Shown here one piece after another: positions 17,225 through 26,306 of a stretch of 37,547 bases of DNA (the stretch's first letter is position 1; the number at the start of each line of letters is the position of its first letter). The translations under genes and the position numbers were made by a program. This DNA comes from JAAZFF01 sp964405775 (GTDB taxonomy: Bacteria; Verrucomicrobiota; Kiritimatiellia; RFP12; UBA3636): assembly GCA_964405775.1 (NCBI GenBank), contig CAYOPG010000014.1:1-37547 (forward strand), in the 5' to 3' direction. The notes under the pieces are model-generated. The model was given only the letters and a program-made list of their open reading frames with translations. It did not search any database and was not told where the DNA came from.

Positions 17225-18052
17225 CTAGACGTTAATCTTGTCGGCTTGTTGCGGCACGTTGGGCGGTTGGGTGCGAAGGTACAGCATGATTGCAACACCT
17301 CCTGTCATGAGCGCCATACTTATAATCTGGCCGATGGAAAGTGCTCCCAAGTGGAAACGGCTGTCGCCTCTTGAGAATTCTACGAGAAAGCGGGCGGCTC
17401 CGTACATCAACATGTAGCGAGCCACCTGAATCCATTGGTGGCGGCGGTGTTTGTACAGTGACAAGAGAACCGCGAATATGATGAGAGTGAGAGCTGTCTC
17501 GAATAGTTGTGAGGGTAGTACAGGGAGTGATTGGGTGGCGTCGGCCGGAAGCATGCCTTGATTACCCTGTCCGATAAACGGCAGCGAGTTTTTAGGGTAG
17601 CACACTGCTATTTGTGAGTGCGACGGCTTCCCGTAGCAGCACCCGTGGAGGAAACATCCTACACGGCCGATTGCCTGCCCCAGAGGTATCGCCGTTACTA
17701 CTAGGTCTAGCACGTCGCCTACCGGTTTGCGTTGGGCTCGGCAGAATATTATCAGGGAGATTCCACCCAATACAAATCCCCCGTAGAACATGAGGCCGCC
17801 TTCCTGAACATTGAATATTTTCAATAAGTTGCCGGAGTAGTCCTCCCAATGCTCTATTACGTAGAAGAGGCGAGTTCCGATGAGCCCCGTCACAATCATA
17901 AGTGTCAGGAGAGAGGATATAAAGTCCGATGTGTAGCCGTTCGGACGTCCAATCTTGACCATCACGATATAGTTCAGGATAATTGCAAGTGCAAGGCACG
18001 CGCCGTAGGAATAAATAGTAATATAGTCTAGACTAAACAAAACGGAATGCAT
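17225..18052 (-). CDS. lgt: Prolipoprotein diacylglyceryl transferase
   Basis: Lgt attaches diacylglycerol from phosphatidylglycerol to the lipobox cysteine of prolipoproteins in the inner membrane, before LspA cuts. The 275-residue protein has about seven membrane segments, the YSYGACLALA N-terminal region, the GLMFYGGFVLGG segment and the Lgt signature in the form GQAIGRVGCFLHGCCYG, where the usual Asn/Glu positions of GRxGNFxNxE are replaced by Cys/His. The C-terminal FLVEFSRGDSRFHLGALSIGQ matches the conserved FxxEFxR...GxxxxGQ block. The Cys/His-rich signature is a variant seen in non-proteobacterial Lgt proteins. Confidence 0.93.
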   Translation of the reverse strand: MHSVLFSLDYITIYSYGACLALAIILNYIVMVKIGRPNGYTSDFISSLLTLMIVTGLIGTRLFYVIEHWEDYSGNLLKIFNVQEGGLMFYGGFVLGGISLIIFCRAQRKPVGDVLDLVVTAIPLGQAIGRVGCFLHGCCYGKPSHSQIAVCYPKNSLPFIGQGNQGMLPADATQSLPVLPSQLFETALTLIIFAVLLSLYKHRRHQWIQVARYMLMYGAARFLVEFSRGDSRFHLGALSIGQIISMALMTGGVAIMLYLRTQPPNVPQQADKINV

Positions 18053-18082
18053 ATAATAAGACCTATGTAATCAGAAGAAGGA

Positions 18083-18118
18083 CGTCGCTACCCCCTAGCA
18101 GGAGGGATTCAAGCGACG
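18083..18118. other. Stem-loop in the lgt/kinase divergent intergenic region
   Basis: CGTCGCT (18083-18089) pairs perfectly with AGCGACG (18112-18118); inside the loop CCCT (18093-18096) can pair with AGGG (18103-18106). It has no T tract, so it is not a standard terminator. It would lie in the kinase 5' leader or in the lgt promoter region. No known riboswitch was recognised. Confidence 0.3.
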
Positions 18119-18181
18119 GATGATGCGTTATTCGGAAGTTTTTGTCAAGGAATCAGGAAAGATCTGGAAGAGGTTTTTGAA

Positions 18182-21007
18182 ATGAACGGAGAAACAATGG
18201 GAGCGTCGGGTGGGATTCGCAACCCTCAGAGTACGGAAATCCCGGGTGCCGAGCACATTAACATAACTAAGTGTTCCGGATGCAGCGCTGATATCGATAC
18301 CAGCACCGCTACGTCGTTCTCAAAAGTCATATGCCCCGCATGTGGCGCTCAGACCGACGTCCCCGCCAAATTCGATCATTTCACGCTTCTGAAACGTCTG
18401 GGCGCAGGAGGCATGGGGAAGGTGTTCCTGGCGAACGACGACTCTCTAGGCCGCAAGGTGGCCGTCAAGATGATGCAGGAAACTCTGGGCTCAGATCCAA
18501 AGGCGCTGTCCGTTTTCCGAAACGAGGCGCAGAACGCTGCCAAGCTGAACCATCCTCACGTGGCGCAGATATATTCTTTCGGGGAGTGGAAAGATGTTCC
18601 TTATCTAGAAATGGAGTTCGTTCCCGGGAAGTCGCTTGATTCAATGATTTCAGCAGGCATAAAGTTGGACTGCGCCTTTGTGATGCGAGTTGGGCTTGAG
18701 GTCGCGGAGGGGTTGCGCGCGGCGGAGGCTACGGGGCTTTTCCATGGAGACATCAAACCTGACAACATTCTGTTCAACGATCAGATGAGCTCGAAACTCA
18801 TCGATTTCGGTATTGCCAGCATGGCGTCGCAGGGGAGGAGCAACGAGCTTTGGGGTACTCCTTACTACATCGCGCCAGAGAAAGTGCAGAAGAAGAAGAA
18901 CAGCGCACGAAGCGATATCTACAGTCTGGGCGCTACCCTTTACCACGCAATTGCAGGCGTGCCTCCTTACGAGGGAGAGGACGCCGTGGCCGTGATAAAG
19001 GCTCGTTTCGCGGGTCCTCCCGTGCCGCTCGATCAGCTTCGCCCTGACATCGAACCCGAGGTCGCTCGCATTATCGGACGCATGATGTATAACGACCTGT
19101 TTATGCGGTACCCAAACTACGGGTCGCTGATCAACGACATCAAGAACTACCTAGGGCCGATCCCTCAAATACGAAAACAGGGACCGCAGCCACGGGATTT
19201 TGGGCGCAAGACTTCTCTCCCGACTGGATACGTGACAGGCACCATGGAGGGCGTGGTGCAGACCGAGGACGATTCGAGATCATCGGGCAAATCCGGAAAG
19301 AAATTCGTCATACAAAAAGGAGCGATTGAGTCGCAGGCGGCGTATTCCGCTGCGTATGGTCAGCAGAACCCATCCGCTGTAATGAAAGTTTCATACACGC
19401 AGAGCGACCTGCAGTCGGCAGACAAAAGAAAAACGTCAGGTAATCCTGCCAAAGTCGCGCTTGTGGCGGGTCTTGTTTTCTTCGTGCTGCTTATAGTTGG
19501 AGCCATATCCATAGGAATATTATTGTTCGTGAAAAGTGCCAAAGCCGACAAAATGGCGAGGGAAAATTTTGCGAAACTGCAACGTGAGGAGAAGAGCTAT
19601 ACCGCTCTTGACGCCGATATGGCGGCCTGCTTGCAGAGAATGGTTGCGCAAGACGTCGCTATGCAGGAAGTGCTGGTTGAGCTTGGGTCTGTTTATAAGC
19701 AAGCCACTGGGACTGACCTTGTCCTACCCAACCTTGAGCCGCCGCCTCCGCCAGACCCCGAGCCTATTCTGGAACCTGCTCTAGTAGAAGCTACTAATGT
19801 AGTGGAGCAGGCGACAAATCTTATAGCAGATGCTGCGCCCGCAGAAGACTATGTCGCTACAACGGCGGAAGAGGCGGATACGGCTGCCGCGGTCGAGGTG
19901 GCGCAAATCGAAGAGTCTGTGGTTGAAAAAGCGCCAGTAGAAGAGACACAGGCAAGACCAGCCGACCCCCTTATCGTCGCGGCGGAGGAATATGTTTATC
20001 CAGGGGCAAAGAGCATACGCGCCGCCCTTCGCAGATGCGAGGCGATCATGGCCGAGCCGGTAGCCGTATTCGCGGAAGTCAAAGTTGGCGCGGCACCTGA
20101 TGCGGTCGCCGCCGGACTTAAAGCTCGTGCGGAAGCCCGCGAAGTAAGACTTAGCAAAATCGATGAGATGAATCGACTCATATCGGCGGCGGTAAACACT
20201 CTCAAAGGTATGAAACGTGGCATAGGGCAAGTCTCGATAGCTGGGGAGAAATTGATTGCCCAACGCAAACTCCAGCAGGAGGAATTGGAAAGAACCGCCG
20301 CGCTAGAAAAGCTGGAAAGTGAGAAAAGAATCGCGGAAGCCAAGGCGAAGGCGATATCGGACGGTGAGATCGAACGAGTAAGAGAGGTTTTTGGCAAAAA
20401 GAAGGAGTTCATCGACTCGTTTGAATACGACCGTGTCATATCAGATATGAACCGCATGAAGGACGAGTTGACGACCGATGAAAGTCGTGTGGAGCTCAAA
20501 TGGACCGTCGAACGCATGACCAGAATTAAGTCACTACATGAGTTTATACTCGATGATTTGCGCGGTAACGGCGGAGTTCGCAGAGGGTACCGGAACTTTG
20601 ACATTACCGGCGTGAGCAACGATGGCAAAGAGATTTTACTCCCTATGAATCGGAGGATTCCGGTCGAGGCGCTTACGGTGGGGGACTGGATGGTTCTAGT
20701 GGGACTCCTTCTCGAACGGCGGCCTCAGAGCCGTCAGATTGGAGTCGTGGAACATGGCGATCAGCTGTTCAACGCTGCTGTTTTCAGCTATGTGCACGGT
20801 GCGGGGGATCAGAGAGCCATGACGAGGGCGAACTATCTGGCAAATGAGGCGCTCAAGAAAAAATCCTCGCTACGCATCGACGTGCTTGACTTGCTCCCCG
20901 TTTTTGAAGAGATCAAAGAAGTGAACGAAGGAGCCGCTGTGCCTGTCGGAAATGATGCCACAACAGGTGAGAGCGCTGAGGCAGTCGGGCAGTTCCCCGG
21001 GCTTTGA
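18182..21007 (+). CDS. Membrane-anchored Ser/Thr protein kinase with N-terminal zinc ribbon
   Basis: A 941-residue PknB-type kinase. Residues 31-54 form a CxxC...CxxC zinc ribbon (CSGC...CPAC). The kinase domain (about 63-335) has the glycine loop GAGGMGKVF, the VAVKMM lysine, HGDIKPDNILF (His188-Gly189-Asp190), DFG at 208-210 and IAPEKV. The Arg of HRD is Gly, so this is a non-RD kinase, which usually does not need activation-loop phosphorylation; Asp190 is kept, so activity is expected. A single membrane segment lies at ~425-450. The outer ~490 residues begin with a Pro/Glu/Ala-rich stretch, then a helical/coiled-coil region and a C-terminal globular part without a family I recognise. It is followed after one base by DUF1846, suggesting an operon. 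Confidence 0.92.
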   Translation: MNGETMGASGGIRNPQSTEIPGAEHINITKCSGCSADIDTSTATSFSKVICPACGAQTDVPAKFDHFTLLKRLGAGGMGKVFLANDDSLGRKVAVKMMQETLGSDPKALSVFRNEAQNAAKLNHPHVAQIYSFGEWKDVPYLEMEFVPGKSLDSMISAGIKLDCAFVMRVGLEVAEGLRAAEATGLFHGDIKPDNILFNDQMSSKLIDFGIASMASQGRSNELWGTPYYIAPEKVQKKKNSARSDIYSLGATLYHAIAGVPPYEGEDAVAVIKARFAGPPVPLDQLRPDIEPEVARIIGRMMYNDLFMRYPNYGSLINDIKNYLGPIPQIRKQGPQPRDFGRKTSLPTGYVTGTMEGVVQTEDDSRSSGKSGKKFVIQKGAIESQAAYSAAYGQQNPSAVMKVSYTQSDLQSADKRKTSGNPAKVALVAGLVFFVLLIVGAISIGILLFVKSAKADKMARENFAKLQREEKSYTALDADMAACLQRMVAQDVAMQEVLVELGSVYKQATGTDLVLPNLEPPPPPDPEPILEPALVEATNVVEQATNLIADAAPAEDYVATTAEEADTAAAVEVAQIEESVVEKAPVEETQARPADPLIVAAEEYVYPGAKSIRAALRRCEAIMAEPVAVFAEVKVGAAPDAVAAGLKARAEAREVRLSKIDEMNRLISAAVNTLKGMKRGIGQVSIAGEKLIAQRKLQQEELERTAALEKLESEKRIAEAKAKAISDGEIERVREVFGKKKEFIDSFEYDRVISDMNRMKDELTTDESRVELKWTVERMTRIKSLHEFILDDLRGNGGVRRGYRNFDITGVSNDGKEILLPMNRRIPVEALTVGDWMVLVGLLLERRPQSRQIGVVEHGDQLFNAAVFSYVHGAGDQRAMTRANYLANEALKKKSSLRIDVLDLLPVFEEIKEVNEGAAVPVGNDATTGESAEAVGQFPGL

Positions 21008-21008
21008 T

Positions 21009-22526
21009 ATGGAAATAAATAAAACCGGTTTTGACAACGCGCTTTACATCGAGAAGCAAAGCGCGGAGATTTTGAGGCGTGCAGACCGTTTCGGCAAACT
21101 CTACATGGAGGTCGGCGGGAAGCTGTTTCAGGACCTGCATGCTGAGCGTGTTCTGCCGGGTTTTGACCCCGATGTGAAAATCAGGATGATGCAGAATCTG
21201 GGCGACAGGGTAGAGGTCGTGATATGTGTGCATGCCGGAGATGTGGAGCACCGGAAGTACCGTGGAGATTTTGGGACTACATACGACAACGAGGTGCTAC
21301 GGCTTATCGATGAAGTCCGTCGCTGGGGAATTCCAGTTCGCGCGGTCGTTGTGACCCGGTTCAATCCCGAGATGAAGGCAGCAGCGGGATTTGTCGGCAA
21401 GTTGCGCCACTTCGGCATCAAGGTAGTGACGCATTCGCTGATCCCGGGGTATCCCGAAAATCCCGACATGGTGCTTAGCGAAGAGGGATGCGGCAAAAAC
21501 GATTTCGTGGAGACAGAGCGTCCGATAGTCGCTGTAATCGGTCCCGGACCTAGCAGCGGCAAGTTTGCCACTTGTCTCAATCAGGTGTACCACGAATTCA
21601 AACGCGGCAGGAGGGCTGGATATGCGAAATATGAGACATTCCCTGTTTGGAACCTCCCTTTAGATCATCCTGTAAACATAGCGTACGAAGCCGCGACTGC
21701 TGATCTGTTTGATATCAACGAAATAGACTCGTACCACATGAAGGCATACGGCCGCTATGCCGTGAATTACAACAGAGACATTGAGGCTTTCCCGGTCATG
21801 CAAGCTCTGCTTACCGGCATTATGAGCCCAGATGCGTACAAATCGCCTACCGATATGGGTGTCAACTGCGTCGGGTTCGCTATCACGGATGACGATGTCG
21901 TTCGCCGTGCTGCCGGGCAGGAGGTCATTAGACGCCGATTCCAAACCGCCTGCGAAATCCTTGAAGGCCGTTGCAACGAGAAGGCGCTGGATCGCGTCGA
22001 CGGACTTCTTGCGGAGTTGAACCTCAAACTCGAAGACCGCGCCGTTGTACAACCGGCTCGTAAGGCCGCGGCAGAAGCTAAGGAACTCGGCAAGGGGTTC
22101 AACGGAATCTACTGCGGGGCCGCGATCCAACTTCACGACGGCACGATAATCACCGGCAAAAACTCGCCCATGATGCACGCTGCCTCAAGCATGCTTCTTA
22201 ACGCACTAAAACATCTGGCAGGCCTCCCAGACTGGTTGCACCTGATACCTGAGCCGTTCACTCATGCAATCACCAATATGAAGGAGCAGACTTTCAGGCA
22301 GACAGCCTCGAACCTCGACGTTGCCGAGCTTCTAATCGCCATCGGCATCAGCTCTGCGAACAGCAACGCCGTCATGCGCGCCGTCGAAACGCTTGTGGAA
22401 CTGCGAGATTGCGATGTCCACCTTTCGCACATGGCGGGTGACGGCGATTCCGCAGGGCTGCGCCGACTTGGGGTCTCGGTTACCTGCGATCCGGTCTATC
22501 CATCCCAAAACCTTTTCATGGAGTAA
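21009..22526 (+). CDS. DUF1846 (UPF0371) family protein
   Basis: A 505-residue cytoplasmic protein that matches DUF1846 along its length: FDNALYIEKQSAEILRRADR at the start, a P-loop-like GPGPSSGKFATCLNQVYHE, YETFPVWNLPLDHPVN, and SPDAYKSPTDMGVNCVGFA. Members are ~500 residues. Structures exist for the family but no agreed function; the GPGPSSGK loop suggests nucleotide or phosphate binding (inference). I use ATG 21009 (MEINKTGFDN) because the conserved N-terminus begins there; the frame opening at 20952 lies inside the kinase gene. It starts one base after the kinase stop codon and has no separate ribosome site, so coupled translation is likely. Confidence 0.9.
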   Translation: MEINKTGFDNALYIEKQSAEILRRADRFGKLYMEVGGKLFQDLHAERVLPGFDPDVKIRMMQNLGDRVEVVICVHAGDVEHRKYRGDFGTTYDNEVLRLIDEVRRWGIPVRAVVVTRFNPEMKAAAGFVGKLRHFGIKVVTHSLIPGYPENPDMVLSEEGCGKNDFVETERPIVAVIGPGPSSGKFATCLNQVYHEFKRGRRAGYAKYETFPVWNLPLDHPVNIAYEAATADLFDINEIDSYHMKAYGRYAVNYNRDIEAFPVMQALLTGIMSPDAYKSPTDMGVNCVGFAITDDDVVRRAAGQEVIRRRFQTACEILEGRCNEKALDRVDGLLAELNLKLEDRAVVQPARKAAAEAKELGKGFNGIYCGAAIQLHDGTIITGKNSPMMHAASSMLLNALKHLAGLPDWLHLIPEPFTHAITNMKEQTFRQTASNLDVAELLIAIGISSANSNAVMRAVETLVELRDCDVHLSHMAGDGDSAGLRRLGVSVTCDPVYPSQNLFME

Positions 22527-22532
22527 CGTGAT

Positions 22533-22952
22533 ATGAGCATCGAAACTTCAATGCTTCCAGATCTTCAGGCTAGCCTGCTGTGCGACGATGTCCGTCAAGA
22601 AAACAACGGCAAGTTTATGCTTATTGGCATTTTCGACGGACTCGCGGTGAACAAACTTCCTGCGGTTTTTGCCAAAATCTGCATTGTAAACAGATGGTGC
22701 TGCGGACAGGGTACGTTCAACCAGAAAACCCGGATCATCGGTCCTGACGGAGGAACCGTAGTCGCTTCGGGGCAAGACGTCAAAATACACCTCAAGGCCG
22801 ATGTGCACACTGCCACGAGCATAGAAGTTTTTGTAAACGCAAAGTTCGAGCGCGAAGGCACTCACTGGGTCGAGGTGAACCTAAACGACCAGTTGCGCAT
22901 CCGCTACCCTCTGATAATTCGCGTTGTCCCGCCTCCATACCCAGCCCAGTAA
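22533..22952 (+). CDS. DUF6941 family protein
   Basis: A 139-residue protein resembling the small DUF6941 family: the N-terminal block LQASLLCDDVRQENNGKFML and IGIFDGL are characteristic, followed by a beta-rich domain ending in RYPLIIRVVPP. No signal peptide, membrane segment or catalytic motif is visible and the function is unknown. It lies six bases after the DUF1846 stop, with GGAG in the end of that gene serving as ribosome site, so it is the last gene of the kinase operon. Confidence 0.75.
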   Translation: MSIETSMLPDLQASLLCDDVRQENNGKFMLIGIFDGLAVNKLPAVFAKICIVNRWCCGQGTFNQKTRIIGPDGGTVVASGQDVKIHLKADVHTATSIEVFVNAKFEREGTHWVEVNLNDQLRIRYPLIIRVVPPPYPAQ

Positions 22953-23265
22953 TTTTGCAGTGGGGTGATATGGCCTGTCTCCGCTTTTCAAACCAATTGG
23001 TTTTGGAATATTTGGAGATATGCCCCTTATTTCCTTTTTGCGAATGCGGCTAGATTGGCATTGTGCACCTTAGCACGCAAACGGATTGTGAGACATTATT
23101 GGCAGTCTGTTCTCCTGACGACTGACGATATTCAAGAATGAGGCATCAACTGGGACAAAATTGACAATAAATTATATAAATTGTTAATTTATGTGTAAAA
23201 TTGTGCTTGAAGTTCTGTTCGAGGTGTGATAAAATACGGTCAAGAAGGTGGAGGACTAATGTGAG
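22953..23265. other. Non-coding region upstream of the CRISPR-Cas operon
   Basis: About 310 bases without a credible gene. The right part (23150-23210) is strongly AT-rich. A perfect 14-base palindrome, AAACCAATTGGTTT, is at 22990-23003, and a short GTGC/GCAC stem at 23063-23076. TTGACA at 23161-23166 is a perfect -35 box with a weak -10 (GTTAAT, 23183-23188, 16-base spacer). No CRISPR repeat is present. Confidence 0.6.
23207..23235 (+). promoter_or_regulatory. Candidate sigma70 promoter of the first type I-C operon
   Basis: TTGAAG (23207-23212), a 17-base spacer and TAAAAT (23230-23235, five of six) precede a strong ribosome site GGTGGAGGA at 23247-23255. A second candidate with a perfect TTGACA lies 46 bases upstream at 23161. 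Confidence 0.5.
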
Positions 23266-23352
23266 ATGGGCGAGAATAGCCAATGGCTGGATGATGGCAT
23301 AAAAACAAACAATCCTATGATACAGGCGATGGCGGGGGTAGTAGTGATATGA
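23266..23352 (+). CDS. Possible 28-residue leader ORF overlapping the cas3 start
   Basis: ATG 23266 opens a 28-codon frame (MGENSQWLDDGIKTNNPMIQ...) whose TGA (23350-23352) overlaps the cas3 ATG (23349) as ATGA. The strong GGAGG at 23249-23253 serves this frame, or an ATGTGA start-stop pair at 23259-23264, rather than cas3 itself, which has only GGGGG ten bases upstream. It may couple translation into cas3. It has no similarity I recognise and could be incidental. Confidence 0.35.
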   Translation: MGENSQWLDDGIKTNNPMIQAMAGVVVI

Positions 23353-25547
23353 TTGTCAGGAGTGGCGCACAAGACAACATATTTGCACACAGCAAACCCG
23401 GGACTTCCGTAGAAGAATGGCATCAGCTTAACGCACACGCCATGTCGGTTGCCGGATTAGCCGCTTCTTTCGCGGAGAAGTTCAACTCGGCTGGGTGGGG
23501 GCGTCTGCTCGGGCTGCTGCATGATGTCGGCAAGGCGCGTATGTCCTTTCAAGCGTATTTGCGCTATAGCAACGGCATGGAGGATGCTGAATATGATGCG
23601 TCCGGCCATTCCCACTCCGGCGTTGGTGCCGTATGGGCTAATGAGAACTTGCGCGGTATAGGACGAATTGCGGCATACTGTGTCTCTGGCCATCATGCAG
23701 GTTTGCCGGATTGGATTGGGGGAGTTGCGCCTGGAGGGGCGTTGGCTCACCGCCTTACAGAGGAGAAAAATATTCTAGAGGAGTCCCAGGTGGCTGAATG
23801 GGTAGCAGAGCATGCGGAGGATTGGCGGCGCATCACAGTTGGGCCTCCATGGAAATTCGCGACAGCGGATGTCAGCTTCTGGATCAGAATGCTGTACTCC
23901 TGCCTTGTAGATGCCGACTTTCTGGACACGGAGTCTTTCATGGATCCCTCTAGTGCGGGTCAGCGTTCACGATATCCGTCTCTATCGGAACTGGCAGACC
24001 TCTTTTTTGTCAGCCTTGACAAAAAGCAGCTTAGCGCGTCGAAAACCAACGTGAATGGGATACGCGCAGAAATCCGCACCGCATGCGAGGCGGCTGGGGA
24101 GTTGCAGCCTGGACTTTTCTCGTTGACGGTGCCGACGGGAGGTGGAAAGACGCTGTCGAGCACGGCATTCGCTTTCCGCCATGCGCTTAAACATGGAATG
24201 AAACGGATCATTTACGTTATCCCCTACACTTCTATTATCGAGCAGACGGCAGATACGCTGCGTGGGTTCCTTGGGGCGGAGAATGTTGTCGAACACCACT
24301 CAAACTTTGACCCGGAAAAGGAAACGCAGCAATCGCGGCTCGCCTCCGAGAACTGGGATGCGCCCGTCATAGTCACAACCAGCGTGCAGTTTTTCGAGTC
24401 GCTTTACGCGTGCAAATCGAGCCGCTGCCGCAAGTTGCACAACATTGCGGAGAGTGTTGTCATTCTGGACGAGGTGCAGCTTCTGCCGCCGAAGCTGCTG
24501 CTGCCTTGCACCGAGGCTATTAGGCAGTTGGCTACGCGTTACGGTTCCAGTATCGTCCTTTCAACTGCCACGCAGCCGGCGTTGCCGGGGTTGGATGGCA
24601 TCCACGAGATTATACCGCAAGAAATGGATCTGTATGGACGCCTCAGGCGTACACAAATCGAAATTCCCGCCGACCGTACGGTTCGGCGAACTTGGAAGGA
24701 AGTGGCTGAAGAACTTCTTGCGCATAATCAGGTCTTGTGCGTTGTGAATACGCGGAAGGACTGCCGGGACCTCCACTCGGAAATGCCTCCGGGGACTGTG
24801 CATCTTTCCGCCTCCATGTGCGGAGAACACCGTTCGCGGGTCATTGCCGATATCAAGGCGGGGCTTCAAGCAGGGCAGCAGATCCGAGTCATTAGCACGC
24901 AATTGATCGAGGCGGGGGTGGACATTGATTTCCCTATTGTGTACCGCGCATACACGGGGCTTGCGTCGATTGCGCAGTCCGCTGGCCGTTGCAATCGCGA
25001 GGGGAGTTCTGAAGTCCCCGGGCGCGTTGTCGTCTTCATGCCACCCAAGGCGGCGCCTCTAGGCGATTTGCGCAAGGCGGAGGATGCGCTTGGCGATTTG
25101 CTGGAAGTTGGAAGCGATGTGGAATCTCCGAAAAGCTTCCCGGAATATTTTAGGACATTGTACGGCAGACAGAATGATTTGGGGCTGGCGTTCCGCGGGT
25201 GGCTGGAGATAAACGCGCATTGCTGTCAGTTCCAGTTCCGCGAGGCTGCGGAGGCATTCAGGATGATAGACGACCAGGCCTCTGCTGCCGTGATAGTGCG
25301 CTACGCCGACAGCGGCGGTATTATTGACGGCTTGCGTAAGGTCGGGCCGAAGCGTGGCATCATGCGTCGCCTTCAGCGTTACACGGTGAACGTTCCGCGC
25401 CGGGCGCTCTTCTCCATGATTGACAAAGGTTTTGTTGAGGAAATGCACCCCGGCATATACGTCCAGACAATGCCATCGCTTTACAACGATGTTTTCGGGC
25501 TGGACATGTGGCGGGAGAGTATCGCCCCCGAGGATCTTAATATTTAG
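23349..25547 (+). CDS. cas3: Cas3 nuclease-helicase, type I-C, module 1
   Basis: Cas3 is recruited by target-bound Cascade and degrades DNA by HD nuclease and SF2 helicase activity. This 732-residue protein has an N-terminal HD domain (FAHSKPGTSVEEW, LLHDVGK with His58-Asp59, SGHHAGLPDW) and a helicase domain: Walker A VPTGGGKT (261-268), LDEVQLLPP (Asp374 onward), STATQPALP and motif VI QSAGRCNREG (~543). The length is normal for type I-C and all key residues are present, so it should be active. The gene is first in the operon; cas5c follows after 42 bases. Base composition resembles the rest of the chromosome, unlike the second cas3. Confidence 0.95.
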   Translation: MIVRSGAQDNIFAHSKPGTSVEEWHQLNAHAMSVAGLAASFAEKFNSAGWGRLLGLLHDVGKARMSFQAYLRYSNGMEDAEYDASGHSHSGVGAVWANENLRGIGRIAAYCVSGHHAGLPDWIGGVAPGGALAHRLTEEKNILEESQVAEWVAEHAEDWRRITVGPPWKFATADVSFWIRMLYSCLVDADFLDTESFMDPSSAGQRSRYPSLSELADLFFVSLDKKQLSASKTNVNGIRAEIRTACEAAGELQPGLFSLTVPTGGGKTLSSTAFAFRHALKHGMKRIIYVIPYTSIIEQTADTLRGFLGAENVVEHHSNFDPEKETQQSRLASENWDAPVIVTTSVQFFESLYACKSSRCRKLHNIAESVVILDEVQLLPPKLLLPCTEAIRQLATRYGSSIVLSTATQPALPGLDGIHEIIPQEMDLYGRLRRTQIEIPADRTVRRTWKEVAEELLAHNQVLCVVNTRKDCRDLHSEMPPGTVHLSASMCGEHRSRVIADIKAGLQAGQQIRVISTQLIEAGVDIDFPIVYRAYTGLASIAQSAGRCNREGSSEVPGRVVVFMPPKAAPLGDLRKAEDALGDLLEVGSDVESPKSFPEYFRTLYGRQNDLGLAFRGWLEINAHCCQFQFREAAEAFRMIDDQASAAVIVRYADSGGIIDGLRKVGPKRGIMRRLQRYTVNVPRRALFSMIDKGFVEEMHPGIYVQTMPSLYNDVFGLDMWRESIAPEDLNI

Positions 25548-25589
25548 AAATTTTAACAAAGAACCAGAGCGAACGAAAGGATAACAACA

Positions 25590-26306
25590 ATGCGAGGATT
25601 CTGTTTGGAGGTTGCAGGGGATTATGCCTGCTTCACACGGCCCGAGATGAAGGTGGAGCGCGTCAGCTACGATGTTATCACGCCTTCTGCCGCGCGGGCA
25701 ATATATAGTGCAATCTTCTGGAAGCCGGCAATACGCTGGCAGATCAGAAGAATAGAGGTTCTCAACCCGATACTCTGGGCATCAGTACGCCGGAACGAGG
25801 TTACAAACGTCGCCAGCCCGAGAAGCACTGGCATTTATATAGAGGACTCTCGCGCTCAGCGTGCGGGGCTGATCCTGCGGGATGTCAAGTACCGCATCTA
25901 TGCCGAATTCGAGTTTATTCCTGTTGACAAAAGATCGTCAGTGCGCAACCCAGCTCCGGAGTGGCTCACGGACGAGGAAGAGAAGGAGCTGTACAGGCAG
26001 GCGGAGGCGAAATCAGATGAAAAGGAAGCCAAGTACGCCGCCATGTTCGACCGTCGTGCAACCAAGGGCCAGTGCTTCATGCAACCGTATCTCGGGTGCA
26101 GGGAATTCTCATGCTCATTCAGGCTGGTGAAGCGGCCTGAAGAGGAACCGGACCGCCCAATCGAGGACAGCCGGGATCTGGGCTTCATGCTCTATGACAT
26201 GGATTATTCGGAGCCAGCCAACATAAAGCCAATGTTTTACCGAGCTGTCATGGACAAGGGCGTGATAATTGTTCCGGACATCAACTCGGAGGAGGTGCGC
26301 AAATGA
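25590..26306 (+). CDS. cas5c: Cas5c (Cas5d) pre-crRNA endoribonuclease, type I-C, module 1
   Basis: In type I-C, which lacks Cas6, Cas5c both cuts pre-crRNA within the repeat and binds the 5' handle of the crRNA in Cascade. The 238-residue protein begins with CLEVAGDYACFTRPEMKVER and SYDVITPSAARAIYSAIFWK, and has FDRRATKGQCFMQPYLGCRE, all typical of the family. The ribosome site AACGAAAGGAT (25572-25582) lies seven bases before ATG 25590; almost the same sequence recurs before the internal Cas11c start in cas8c. The stop overlaps the cas8c ATG (ATGA). Confidence 0.95.
   Translation: MRGFCLEVAGDYACFTRPEMKVERVSYDVITPSAARAIYSAIFWKPAIRWQIRRIEVLNPILWASVRRNEVTNVASPRSTGIYIEDSRAQRAGLILRDVKYRIYAEFEFIPVDKRSSVRNPAPEWLTDEEEKELYRQAEAKSDEKEAKYAAMFDRRATKGQCFMQPYLGCREFSCSFRLVKRPEEEPDRPIEDSRDLGFMLYDMDYSEPANIKPMFYRAVMDKGVIIVPDINSEEVRK

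Noticed and set aside
18050..18060. TATTAT next to the lgt start codon as a -10 box
   Set aside because: It touches the ATG, so transcription would begin inside the gene; the real promoter must lie further upstream.
19996..20628. 210-codon minus-strand frame
   Set aside because: Antisense to the outer region of the kinase; Ser/Arg-rich without domain features.
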